From contig NC_134031.1 in assembly GCF_964204645.1 (NCBI RefSeq), positions 13,680,501-13,744,500 on the forward strand: 64,000 nucleotides of DNA, in the 5' to 3' direction. Under the pieces are notes generated by a model, which ran no database searches, was not told where the DNA came from, and saw nothing but the letters and a program-made list of their open reading frames with translations. The stretch comes from Tubulanus polymorphus. Its lineage: Eukaryota; Nemertea; Palaeonemertea; Tubulaniformes; Tubulanidae. Both the position numbers and the translations under genes were made by a program. Shown piece by piece: positions 56,816 through 64,000 of the stretch. The stretch's first letter is position 1; each line of letters starts with the position of its first letter.

Positions 56816-57175
56816 TGAAATTTAAAGGAGAATGATGATATTCAATGTTGAGTAATAGAAGATAAGAGAACTTGAGAATAGGAGATAAAAAGAGAATAAG
56901 CAAAAAAAGAGAAAAAAAGATATGAGGAAAATGAAATAGAAATACAGTCGAGATTTATTTGTGATTGTTGTTTTGGTCATAGAACTTGTGAGTGGAGAAC
57001 CAATTCGGAAGTAGATTTGGGATCTAGTTCTATTTTAGTTCGTCCTAGGTCTGTTGCATGATGGTATATAGGCTGGAGGTTTTGGTTAGCTTTATTTCTC
57101 GGCCCTTTGAATACGCATGTATGCGTAGCCTTTCATGGATTCGTCTATTTACCCTCGGTCGGCTCTATTATGTTA
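56816..57175. other. No gene recognised
   Basis: A/G-rich (GAGAATA, AAAGAGA) non-coding stretch between the satellite and the tRNA-like MITE. Confidence 0.4.
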
Positions 57176-57183
57176 AGTTTGCA

Positions 57184-57506
57184 ATATCCTCGCTTGCCAG
57201 GGGTCAAGTATCGCTCCCGAACTCGCTTCCACCAGCCCCCTGGCCTCACGACGCGCGATTTCATTACTAGCTTGCGCATGACGTTATATATCAACACGCG
57301 ACAATACTTCCGCGTTCGCTACGTGTTCGCTGATTGGTCCATTTACCGGGAAATTCCATAGATGCCTAATGTCGTTTGTAACAAGCGCTGTGATTGGCCC
57401 GACCTGATTCTGGTCGGCTAGTAACGACTCTAACGACTCGTGAGGTCAAGGGGTTCGGGGAACGGCTTTAGCAGAGTGGGTTCGAATCCCTTGACGGGTG
57501 AAGATG
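57184..57506. mobile_element. tRNA-like foldback MITE, copy 2, 8-bp TSD
   Basis: Closely similar to 49939-50265 along its whole length. The flanks AGTTTGCA (57176-57183) and AGTTTGTA (57507-57514) are an 8-bp duplication with one mismatch. The right end again has GGGTTCGAATCCCTTGAC. Confidence 0.75.
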
Positions 57507-57514
57507 AGTTTGTA

Positions 57515-58374
57515 AGAGTTTGTGCGGTTCGGTCGAGAGCATTCAGTCCTGCCTTTTGCTTGTGACCGCTGATATCTGTAAGGATAATCTTCTATTGTGA
57601 GAGGATATAGAAAATAAGAGATTAAAAAAGTGGGGAAGAGGAAAGAAATTAATAGTGCAGATTTATTTGGGATTGACGATTGGTTGTTTGAAATCATGAT
57701 TAGAATATGAGATGGGACGATAGGTTCGTATTTAGAGAGTAAAATCCAATTGTGGTTGATGAATTGTTTTTTGAATATAAAATGGAGCATGGCAGTGAAT
57801 GACGAGTTCCAGGAAGCTTGTGTTCTAATCTTGTTTGCCCTATGTTTTGGACATTGCGAGAGGAGTGCTAGAGGTTCTGTTAGAATTTGGTGTTTCGGCT
57901 GATTGCATACACTTATCGTATTCATACGCATGTTGCGTTATCGTCTTTTCACCCTCTGCCAGAGCTCTATTATGTTGAGTTTGTAAATACTTTGAGCGTT
58001 TTATTGGACAGCAACCGGTCCTTTTATAGCAAAGCTAATTTTGCGGACAAAATTCCGTTAATAGTATGGAAGGATTTTACAAAACAAATGCGTTACCAGG
58101 TTATCATAAAAACATACTACATACAGTGTTTAAGACAGTCGGGGTGACATTAATTATCTAGTTATTTTTTCAGAAACATTGTCTCTAATCATTCAGACTT
58201 ACTGGCAACAAACTCACTGAGCTGAGACTATATAACAATGCCTATTTTGCTTTGTTATCGTTGCTGTTACCAACTGTACAGTGACTTACAGTGACTATAA
58301 TATTGTATATAATATTGGAATCTTTGATGGAGGGAGATTGATTTGAGATCTAGCCTTGGAACCCGGTTCCTGAA
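57515..58374. other. No gene recognised
   Basis: A 161-codon minus-strand frame (57446-57931) overlaps the MITE and has no domain-like content. I see no RNA gene or splice-supported exon. Confidence 0.4.
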
Positions 58375-58574
58375 CTTCGCTGAAAAAGCTGAATCACTGA
58401 AACGCTGAAACGCTGAAATAAAAACGCTGAAATTTCAGGGAATTTCCGAAAAACGCCGAAATTTCAGGGAATTCCCGAAAAACGCTGAAATCGTGCTAGG
58501 TACCAACAATACACGTTTTGAAATATTTTCAGGGTCCGCTGCCTAGTCCTGAACCGTGTTTTAGTCTCTACCTT
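58375..58574. mobile_element. Partial foldback MITE (relative of 5221-5519)
   Basis: GGTTCCTGAACTTCGCTGAA through repeated CGCTGAAAT units to GCCTAGTCCTGAACCGTG matches the left half of 5221-5519. The right arm is absent. The array of GCTGAAA units is longer here. Confidence 0.65.
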
Positions 58575-59439
58575 CGGTTACAGAGACACGCATGGACAGT
58601 ATGTGTGGAGTATACTTCTAGAGGGCCACTTGTTGGACAAATTAATTCGCTTGAAATCCGGATTTTTAATGCATACAGGCAGCATAATGAGGAAAACCCA
58701 TTCACAAACCGTGCAAGCCAACTTAAACACTATGCTCAATATTCCCTGCAAGACGCAAAATATCTTATTTGAACGTTCATGTATAAAACATGGAGCAAAT
58801 TTTCTTTTGTCAACACGTTGATGGGCGACGGACTATGTCACTATGGTATTCTCTGAAGGAGGTAAATTAAATTTGACAGCTAGTTATATAAATGATGCAG
58901 CTTTTGGACAAAAGGGATCTAACTAAATTTTTTTAATTCACTGTGGAATGGAATGGAATGGATTGACGCCAATGGCATGCAGTAGGCCCCTACGTATGCG
59001 TCATACTGATTAGCGTCAACCAATTAATCTAAATCGGGCAAACCATTCAACAACTGTGAATAATTTATTTGCTGTGGCGTGATAATAATTAATTTTTTTG
59101 AAGAATTGACATACCAACTGTTAGAAAAATGTACCGATTCTTATTTTTAGACTACTACTGAATCTATAAAAGGAGGAGTCATAGACAAAGTTGATTTGCT
59201 TAGCTGGAGACACTTCTTGTCAAGTACATCATCTCAAGTACTGGGTGTTTTGTAAGTTTAATTTCAGTATTTATTTACTAAGTGCTGTTCTCTCGGACCT
59301 CAGTGCTTTCAAACTAGGCCCACCCAATAGGCTATATAGTCCAGCGGTGTTGTCATATCGCGGAAAGACGGAATCGCGGAATTTTCCAAAAACGCGGAAT
59401 TTCTTCATTTTTACTTTGAATAGTTAGTAAACGGGTTTT
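58575..59439. other. No gene recognised
   Basis: Only short frames. There is a GGAATGGAATGGA run near 58947. Nothing else supported. Confidence 0.4.
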
Positions 59440-59800
59440 CCCACGGGGATACCCACTGTCGGACAGGGCACCGGACCGATCGATGCAACGACTTAGGTTC
59501 GAATCCCATTACTTGCAGGCAATTTTATATGGAATCATTATATTACGATACCGTTGACTGGCTGCCACCTGTAGAAGAAGTCAGAATCAAGTGAGGTGAA
59601 AGAGACCAGGCACCTAATGTCTATTTCTACTAGGCAAACTTCGGTTATCGAAGTTCATCGACTTTTTGAGAATTTCAGAAGCGAATATTATCGGATAAAT
59701 ATTGAGCACGTTCGCGGTGTCGGACCGTAGTTGTAGATGGTTGCAAACATGAAATCCTACGACCAAACAAGTACCGGTTCAAATTCCTTTGAAATTATTA
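59440..59800 (+). repeat. tRNA-derived SINE-like pieces
   Basis: CTGTCGGACAGGGCACCGGA followed by GGTTCGAATCCC (about 59468-59510) has A/B-box order and spacing. A weaker second set (GTGTCGGACCGTAG, then GGTTCAAATTCC) ends at about 59792, immediately upstream of the Polinton terminus. Neither folds as a full tRNA. Confidence 0.35.
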
Positions 59801-59820
59801 TAATTTTACGGCCGTCCAGT

Positions 59821-60007
59821 AGTAATAGGGATAATAGGCTTTCATACCAAAGGTCGAAGGGTCGAGCTCGTAAAAAAATGAAAATAATAATTTACAGTTG
59901 AATTAGTCGCGCACACTCCTAATTCAACTGTAAATTATTATTATTTTCATTTTTTTACTCACTCGCCCCTTCAACCTTTGATACGAAAGCCTATTATCCC
60001 TATTACT
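59821..60007. repeat. Terminal palindrome, ~86-bp arms
   Basis: Left arm 59821-59906 (AGTAATAGGGATAATAGGCT... to ...CAGTTGAATTAG) and right arm 59919-60007 are inverted copies with a few mismatches and one 3-bp indel. They are separated by a 12-bp GC-richer loop (TCGCGCACACTC). This can form a long hairpin at the very end of the element. Confidence 0.85.
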
Positions 60008-60087
60008 CTTAAAATATTCACATAAATGAATAACATTTAAATCATTGAACTTCTAAAATCAATTTTAATAAAAAATATAGTATTAAA

Positions 60088-60327
60088 ATGGAAGCAAATA
60101 AATACTACTGCCCAACATGTAATATCGATATAGATAAATCCCAAAAAGCAAGACACAATAAAACTATAACACATTTAGAGAATAAATTGAAACTAGAGTA
60201 TTCAGAACAGTTAACAAAAGGAAAGAAATTTATTGAATTATGGAATAATGATCCAAATAATGAACAATACGTTGAGGAATTTGATATCAAGGAATCGAAA
60301 CAACTTATCAAAAGCAGTGAGGAATGA
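60088..60327 (+). CDS. Small zinc-finger protein of Polinton
   Basis: 79 residues. The N-terminus has a C2H2-like finger (C-x2-C-x11-H-x5-H: YYCPTCNIDIDKSQKARHNK). The C-terminal part, KGKKFIELWNNDPNNEQYVE, is nearly the same as the end of the next protein's KAKKFIDQWNNNPNNEQYVE. This is the first ORF after the terminal palindrome, and the start Met follows an A-rich leader. Function unknown; nucleic-acid binding is suggested by the finger. Confidence 0.6.
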   Translation: MEANKYYCPTCNIDIDKSQKARHNKTITHLENKLKLEYSEQLTKGKKFIELWNNDPNNEQYVEEFDIKESKQLIKSSEE

Positions 60328-60404
60328 AAAAGGATGACGTTGGTCGAAGAAATGGAAGAGGATTCTAAAATTATTAACCAATTTAATAAAAATATATATT
60401 TTAA

Positions 60405-61205
60405 ATGGAAAGTACACAAACTATAAATATAAACAATAATGGTGTAATAAATATATGCTATAAGAAATGTAATAAGTGTGAATTGAATAAATCATTAACA
60501 GAATTTCATAATCATAAAAAAACTAAAGATGGTAAAAATTGTTATTGCAAAACTTGTTATAAACTATATAATAAACAATATCGAGCAAATAATCCAGAAA
60601 AATATAAAGAAAAATATAAACAATGGAGAGAAAATAATCCAGAAAAATGGAAAGTTTATAATAAACAATGGCGAGAAAATCACCCAGAATATATGAGAGA
60701 ATGGAGAGAAAATCACCCAGAATATATGAGAGAATGGAGGGAAAATAATAGAGAGAATATTAACAATTATCAAAATGAAAAATATCAAACAGATCTAAAT
60801 TTTAAAATAAAAAAATGTTTGATAAATAGATTAACACAATTATTCAGTAAAGACAGTCACTCATACACACTATCTAATTTACTAGGTTGTTCGGATGAAT
60901 TCTTCAAATCATGGATAATATTTCAATTCGATGATAAAATGAATATAAATAATTATGGCAATTATTTTCATATTGATCATGTGTTGCCTATTTCTAAATT
61001 TGATATGAATGATGAATATGATAAAAAGTTAATATGGAATTGGAAGAATCTAAGACCTCTTGAAAAGAAAGAAAATATGATTAAACATGACAAACTAGAT
61101 TTACAGTTATATTTGAATCAACTGGATAAAGCAAAGAAATTTATTGATCAATGGAACAATAATCCAAATAATGAACAATACGTTGAGTTTTTAATGAGTG
61201 GTTAA
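60405..61205 (+). CDS. HNH-type endonuclease with N-terminal zinc ribbon
   Basis: 266 residues. The N-terminal zinc-ribbon-like part has C22-x2-C25 and C48-x2-C51. Residues ~55-118 hold tandem WRENHPEYMRE-like repeats. The C-terminal HNH core has FHIDHVLPISKFD (H189, D191, H192) and NWKNLRPLEKKENM (N212/N215). This is the layout of HNH endonucleases found in large DNA viruses and their mobile genes. It ends with the KKFIDQWNNNPNNEQYVE module shared with the preceding ORF. It could act as a nuclease during replication or as a selfish homing gene; the choice is open. The start Met at 60405 is 78 bp after the upstream stop. Confidence 0.8.
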   Translation: MESTQTININNNGVINICYKKCNKCELNKSLTEFHNHKKTKDGKNCYCKTCYKLYNKQYRANNPEKYKEKYKQWRENNPEKWKVYNKQWRENHPEYMREWRENHPEYMREWRENNRENINNYQNEKYQTDLNFKIKKCLINRLTQLFSKDSHSYTLSNLLGCSDEFFKSWIIFQFDDKMNINNYGNYFHIDHVLPISKFDMNDEYDKKLIWNWKNLRPLEKKENMIKHDKLDLQLYLNQLDKAKKFIDQWNNNPNNEQYVEFLMSG

Positions 61206-61452
61206 AGAATAATATATCTCAAATAAAATATAATAAAAATTACATACCTTCAACTATCTATTATTTCTATTTTAATTTTTAATATTTTCTTTTCAAAAAA
61301 GAATACTTTATATTTTGAATAGATCCGAATAGAAATTCTTTAAATTCAAATAGCTAGTATCAGTAGTCAATACTAGAATTCTTTAACTTTAACTAGCTAG
61401 TATCATTTTATAATACTTATAATACTATTCTTATTAAATTTCTCTAATATAA
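61206..61452. promoter_or_regulatory. AT-rich intergenic region with direct repeats
   Basis: The longest gap between Polinton ORFs. It contains AGCTAGTATCA twice (about 61349 and 61398) and AATTCTTTAA twice (about 61335 and 61377), i.e. two ~45-bp near-repeats. It then has ATACTTATAATACTATTC before the ATG at 61453. A promoter or protein-binding role is possible but unproven. Confidence 0.4.
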
Positions 61453-62055
61453 ATGTCAAAGAAATCTAATAAGAATAGTATTGATATTGAAAAAACATTA
61501 GATGATTTAGGTATTAGTGATAATAAAGATACAGTTGTTTCTAATTCTATTCAAGTTAATAACAATATAGATTATGAATACTATTTATATTGTAAGCACC
61601 ATCTTGAATTATTAATTGCTGGCGGGAAATCTAAGGAGTTTTTAAATAGAATCATTACTTTTCAAGAACTAGATGCTATGAAACCCGATCAAGTAATAAA
61701 ATATTTTAAGATTTATGAAGAGTCAAGATTAGCTAGAATAAATGATTCTATTTCTAATGGTATTGTCAAATGTTATTCAAAATTATGTAACCAGTTAATA
61801 CCAATTGATGATGAAAATAAATTATATAATGATTTGAAAAATGACTATTTAGTTATGACTGAATTACAAAAATGGGTCGGTTATGCTTCATTTCAATTAG
61901 GATCGGTTATGACATTGATTTCTACTGGAGTTATAACATTTTCGAATATCAAACCTATGGAATATAAATCAGGTAAGAACGAAACAGATGTACTACAACC
62001 AAACGTCGAAACAGAAAATGAATCAGAACAAAAATTAACTAAAATAAATGAGTGA
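61453..62055 (+). CDS. Unknown Polinton protein, 200 aa
   Basis: I do not recognise this protein. It has a polar N-terminus, a central helical region (YEYYLYCKHHLELLIAGGKS, then LNRIITFQELDAMKPDQVIK) and a hydrophobic stretch near residues 150-170 (FQLGSVMTLISTGVITFSNI). The C-terminus is acidic. It overlaps the next ORF by 8 bp, which suggests co-expression. No catalytic motif. Confidence 0.6.
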   Translation: MSKKSNKNSIDIEKTLDDLGISDNKDTVVSNSIQVNNNIDYEYYLYCKHHLELLIAGGKSKEFLNRIITFQELDAMKPDQVIKYFKIYEESRLARINDSISNGIVKCYSKLCNQLIPIDDENKLYNDLKNDYLVMTELQKWVGYASFQLGSVMTLISTGVITFSNIKPMEYKSGKNETDVLQPNVETENESEQKLTKINE

Positions 62056-62407
62056 TAGCGTTAAGAAAAAGCCTAGATCAGAGAAACAAATTAAATGGGC
62101 AAGAGAATTAGGTAAAAGATCATCAGAATTAAAAAAAGCTAAGAAAAAGAAATTATCTGATATAAATGAATCTGATGGTATTGATTCAAATAATAATCCA
62201 TCTGATTCTTCTAATGTTGGAAGTAATTATAAATTATATATTACAATTGGATTAGTAACAGTTATTATATTATCCGGTGTAATATATAAATCAAAATTCA
62301 AATCTGATGATAAAGATGATTCCAATGATGATAAACCTATTATACCAGAAAATAAGTCAAATCATAAATCAAATGAAAATAAATCTAAAATATTATTAAT
62401 GGATTAA
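62048..62407 (+). CDS. Small basic membrane protein of Polinton
   Basis: 119 residues: a Lys/Arg-rich N-terminus (KKKPRSEKQIKWARELGKRS), a Ser/Asn/Asp linker, one clear transmembrane helix (LYITIGLVTVIILSGVIY, ~72-89), and an acidic/Asn tail. The basic N-terminal segment looks DNA- or nucleus-directed, and a single-pass membrane role in the virion is only a guess. It overlaps the upstream ORF and ends 3 bp before the integrase. Confidence 0.6.
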   Translation: MSDSVKKKPRSEKQIKWARELGKRSSELKKAKKKKLSDINESDGIDSNNNPSDSSNVGSNYKLYITIGLVTVIILSGVIYKSKFKSDDKDDSNDDKPIIPENKSNHKSNENKSKILLMD

Positions 62408-62410
62408 AAT

Positions 62411-63499
62411 ATGATGAAAAAAGAACAATATTTGAGAGATTTATATTATAACCCAGAAAGTGAAGTATCATATTCAAGTGTTTCGGAATTATGGGATAAA
62501 ATTAAATCTGATAAAGAAAAAATAAAATATAGTGAATTAAAATCATGGTTACAAAATCAACCCACATATCAAATTCATAAAAAGATGGATAAAAAATATT
62601 TAACAAGAAAAGTAATGGTTTCATATATCGATCAACAATGGCAAGCTGATTTAATTGATATGAAGAACTTAGAAGAATACAACAAAGGATATTTCTGGAT
62701 ACTGAATGTTATAGATATATTCAGTAGATACGCATGGAGTATCCCGATTAAAAATAAAACTGGTATAGAAGTTACAAATTCTTTCAAATTAATATTTAAA
62801 GAAGCTATTCCAGATAAGATACAATTTGATGAAGGTAAGGAATTTTATAACAAACATTTTAAAAAACTATTAATTGATAACGATGTAGAATATTTTTCAA
62901 CACATTCAGATAAAAAAGCATCTGTTATAGAAAGATTTAATAAAACATTGAAAACTAGAATGTGGAAATATTTCACCGCTAATGAAACATATAAATATAT
63001 CGATGTGTTAGATGATTTAGTGAAAGGTTATAATAATTCTAAACATAGTTCTATAAATATGAAACCTATACAAGCTAGAAAAGAAGATAATTCGGAAATA
63101 GTTTGGAATAATTTATATGGCGCATTTGTTACACATGATTTTGGAGAACCTAAATTTAAAATAGGACAACATGTTAGAATTTCTAAATATCGAAAAACAT
63201 TTTATAAAGGTTATACCCCTAATTTTACTGAAGAAATATTCAAGATTAAAAAGATAATATTAACTAAACCATTTGTTTATAAACTAGAAGATTTAAAAGA
63301 TGAAGAAATATTAGGTTATTTTTATGAACAAGAATTATCATTAGTACCAAATCCAGATGAAATAGAATACAAAATAGAAAAGGTATTGAAAACAAAAACT
63401 CTTAAAGGAAAAAAGTATTCTTTGGTGAAATATAAAGGATATGATGATAAATTTAATGAATGGATTTTATCTAGTAAAATTAAAAGAATAAATGAATAA
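62411..63499 (+). CDS. Polinton integrase with C-terminal chromodomain
   Basis: 362 residues. The retroviral-type (rve) catalytic core has D80 in QWQADLID, D140 in IQFDEGKEF and E174 in SVIERFNKT, a DDE triad with the last two 34 positions apart. It continues with YNNSKHSSINMKPIQARK. An SH3-like region (~238-300) follows, then a chromodomain-like end (YKIEKVLKTKTLKGKKYSLV...YKGYDDKFNEWI, ~320-353). The core-plus-chromo arrangement is characteristic of Polinton/adintovirus integrases, which insert the element into chromosomes. A typical N-terminal zinc domain is not evident. The stop overlaps the next ORF by 8 bp. Confidence 0.93.
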   Translation: MMKKEQYLRDLYYNPESEVSYSSVSELWDKIKSDKEKIKYSELKSWLQNQPTYQIHKKMDKKYLTRKVMVSYIDQQWQADLIDMKNLEEYNKGYFWILNVIDIFSRYAWSIPIKNKTGIEVTNSFKLIFKEAIPDKIQFDEGKEFYNKHFKKLLIDNDVEYFSTHSDKKASVIERFNKTLKTRMWKYFTANETYKYIDVLDDLVKGYNNSKHSSINMKPIQARKEDNSEIVWNNLYGAFVTHDFGEPKFKIGQHVRISKYRKTFYKGYTPNFTEEIFKIKKIILTKPFVYKLEDLKDEEILGYFYEQELSLVPNPDEIEYKIEKVLKTKTLKGKKYSLVKYKGYDDKFNEWILSSKIKRINE

Positions 63500-64000
63500 A
63501 GATTTATTTATATTTGAACCACATAATATGTTAGTTACTGGAGTTACAAATTGTGGTAAAACACACTTCATATTAGATTTGTTAGAAACTATTTATAAGA
63601 ATCATTTTGATAATATAATATTATTCTGTCCTACATATGAAATGAATGAAACGTATAATAGAGATATAGTTTTTAAAGATAAAAAGTTTATTATATTAAA
63701 TTCTAAAACAGTGAAAGAAAATTTAGATAATTGTATAAAAATTGCATTAGATATTTTTAAAGGATCAAATACATTATTTATTATTGATGATTGCGCAAAT
63801 TTACATGATTCTAAAATTAGAGAAAGTGAGTTATGTTATTTAGCTTTCTCTGGTAGACATTTTGGGATAACAACATGGGTTTTAAATCAAAAATATAATT
63901 CAATTGTTAAAGACTTTAGGGAGAATATAAGATTTCTAGTTTTATTCTACAACAAAGATAGAAAATCTATGCAACAATCATTGGAAGAAAATCAAATTAT
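63492..64000 (+). CDS. FtsK/HerA (A32-like) packaging ATPase, 3' end outside window
   Basis: 169 codons are visible. Walker A is GVTNCGKT (17-24), and Walker B is LFIIDD (95-100) followed by a CANLHDS segment. Then SGRHFGITTWVLNQKYNSI (sensor-like region, Asn/Gln) and an FLVLFYNKDR segment follow. This matches the genome-packaging ATPases of Polintons and related DNA viruses, which pump DNA into the capsid. The start Met at 63492 lies inside the integrase stop region. The ORF is open at the window edge. Confidence 0.88.
   Translation, partial: MNKDLFIFEPHNMLVTGVTNCGKTHFILDLLETIYKNHFDNIILFCPTYEMNETYNRDIVFKDKKFIILNSKTVKENLDNCIKIALDIFKGSNTLFIIDDCANLHDSKIRESELCYLAFSGRHFGITTWVLNQKYNSIVKDFRENIRFLVLFYNKDRKSMQQSLEENQI

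Larger units (their letters stand above)
59821..64000 (+). mobile_element. Polinton/Maverick (adintovirus-like) element, left end
   Basis: Base composition changes sharply to about three-quarters A+T from about 60000. Six tightly packed plus-strand ORFs follow, including a chromodomain integrase and an FtsK/A32-type packaging ATPase, the hallmark pair of Polintons. The first bases are AG, as is typical of Polinton termini. The element continues beyond the window; PolB, protease and capsid genes were not seen here. All visible ORFs are intact, so the copy may be young. Confidence 0.88.

Noticed and set aside
57446-57931. 161-codon minus-strand frame
   Set aside because: Overlaps the tRNA-like MITE and a purine-rich tract; no recognisable domain or conserved start.
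59826-59842. Resemblance of the Polinton terminus to an I-SceI site (TAGGGATAA)
   Set aside because: Only the first nine bases agree; most likely coincidence in AT-rich sequence.
60105-60788. Antisense frames over the first Polinton genes
   Set aside because: Low-complexity complements of Asn/Lys-rich coding sequence; they lack domains.

Overview
The window reads as nuclear DNA of a marine-type invertebrate animal; I cannot name the phylum. The evidence is spliced genes with GT-AG introns, an intronless class A GPCR, and an animal-type mix of transposons: Gypsy LTR element, LINE, Penelope-like element, Polinton/Maverick, and many miniature inverted-repeat elements. Only three host genes can be supported. 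Most of the sequence is transposon-derived or repetitive.

1-16 kb. A decayed coding remnant (1-1290, minus) is followed by a two-exon gene for an OB-fold/zinc-ribbon RPA-like protein (3792-4940, plus). The 5' part of a minus-strand gene follows, which I identify as LRSAM1 (E3 ubiquitin ligase with leucine-rich repeats). I read eight coding exons from the ATG at 15863 down to 7494. They encode the N-terminus and the leucine-rich repeats; no SAM or RING exons are visible. The 5.6-kb first intron holds three tandemly duplicated segments, a 50-bp minisatellite and a nested 560-bp MITE with a demonstrable empty site.

16-35 kb. No intact host gene was found. The region holds a tRNA-derived SINE, several MITEs, a ~162-bp tandem repeat, a dead LINE reverse-transcriptase fragment, and a foldback Penelope-type insertion with a hammerhead-like core. 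There is also a ~5.5-kb inverted repeat, one arm of which carries a 1.64-kb Penelope-like element flanked by a perfect 13-bp target duplication. The other arm preserves the empty site.

35-48 kb. A very young Gypsy LTR retrotransposon (minus strand) has unusually long, nearly identical LTRs of about 2.75 kb. Gag appears internally deleted and pol is open. A third ORF downstream of pol encodes a C2H2 zinc-finger protein with a 27/54-bp tandem repeat in its middle.

48-60 kb. An intronless GPCR gene (50476-51450, minus) lies among foldback elements. Two families of these have tRNA-like arms containing B-box motifs. A 5'-truncated LINE with a (TTGAAC)n-type tail and a ~193-bp satellite follow.

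60-64 kb. The base composition becomes very AT-rich at the left end of a Polinton/Maverick (adintovirus-like) element. It opens with an ~86-bp-arm palindrome beginning AG. Six closely spaced plus-strand ORFs follow: a small zinc-finger protein, an HNH endonuclease, an unknown protein, a membrane protein, an integrase with chromodomain, and the start of the packaging ATPase. The element runs past the right edge, so polymerase, protease and capsid genes would lie outside the window.
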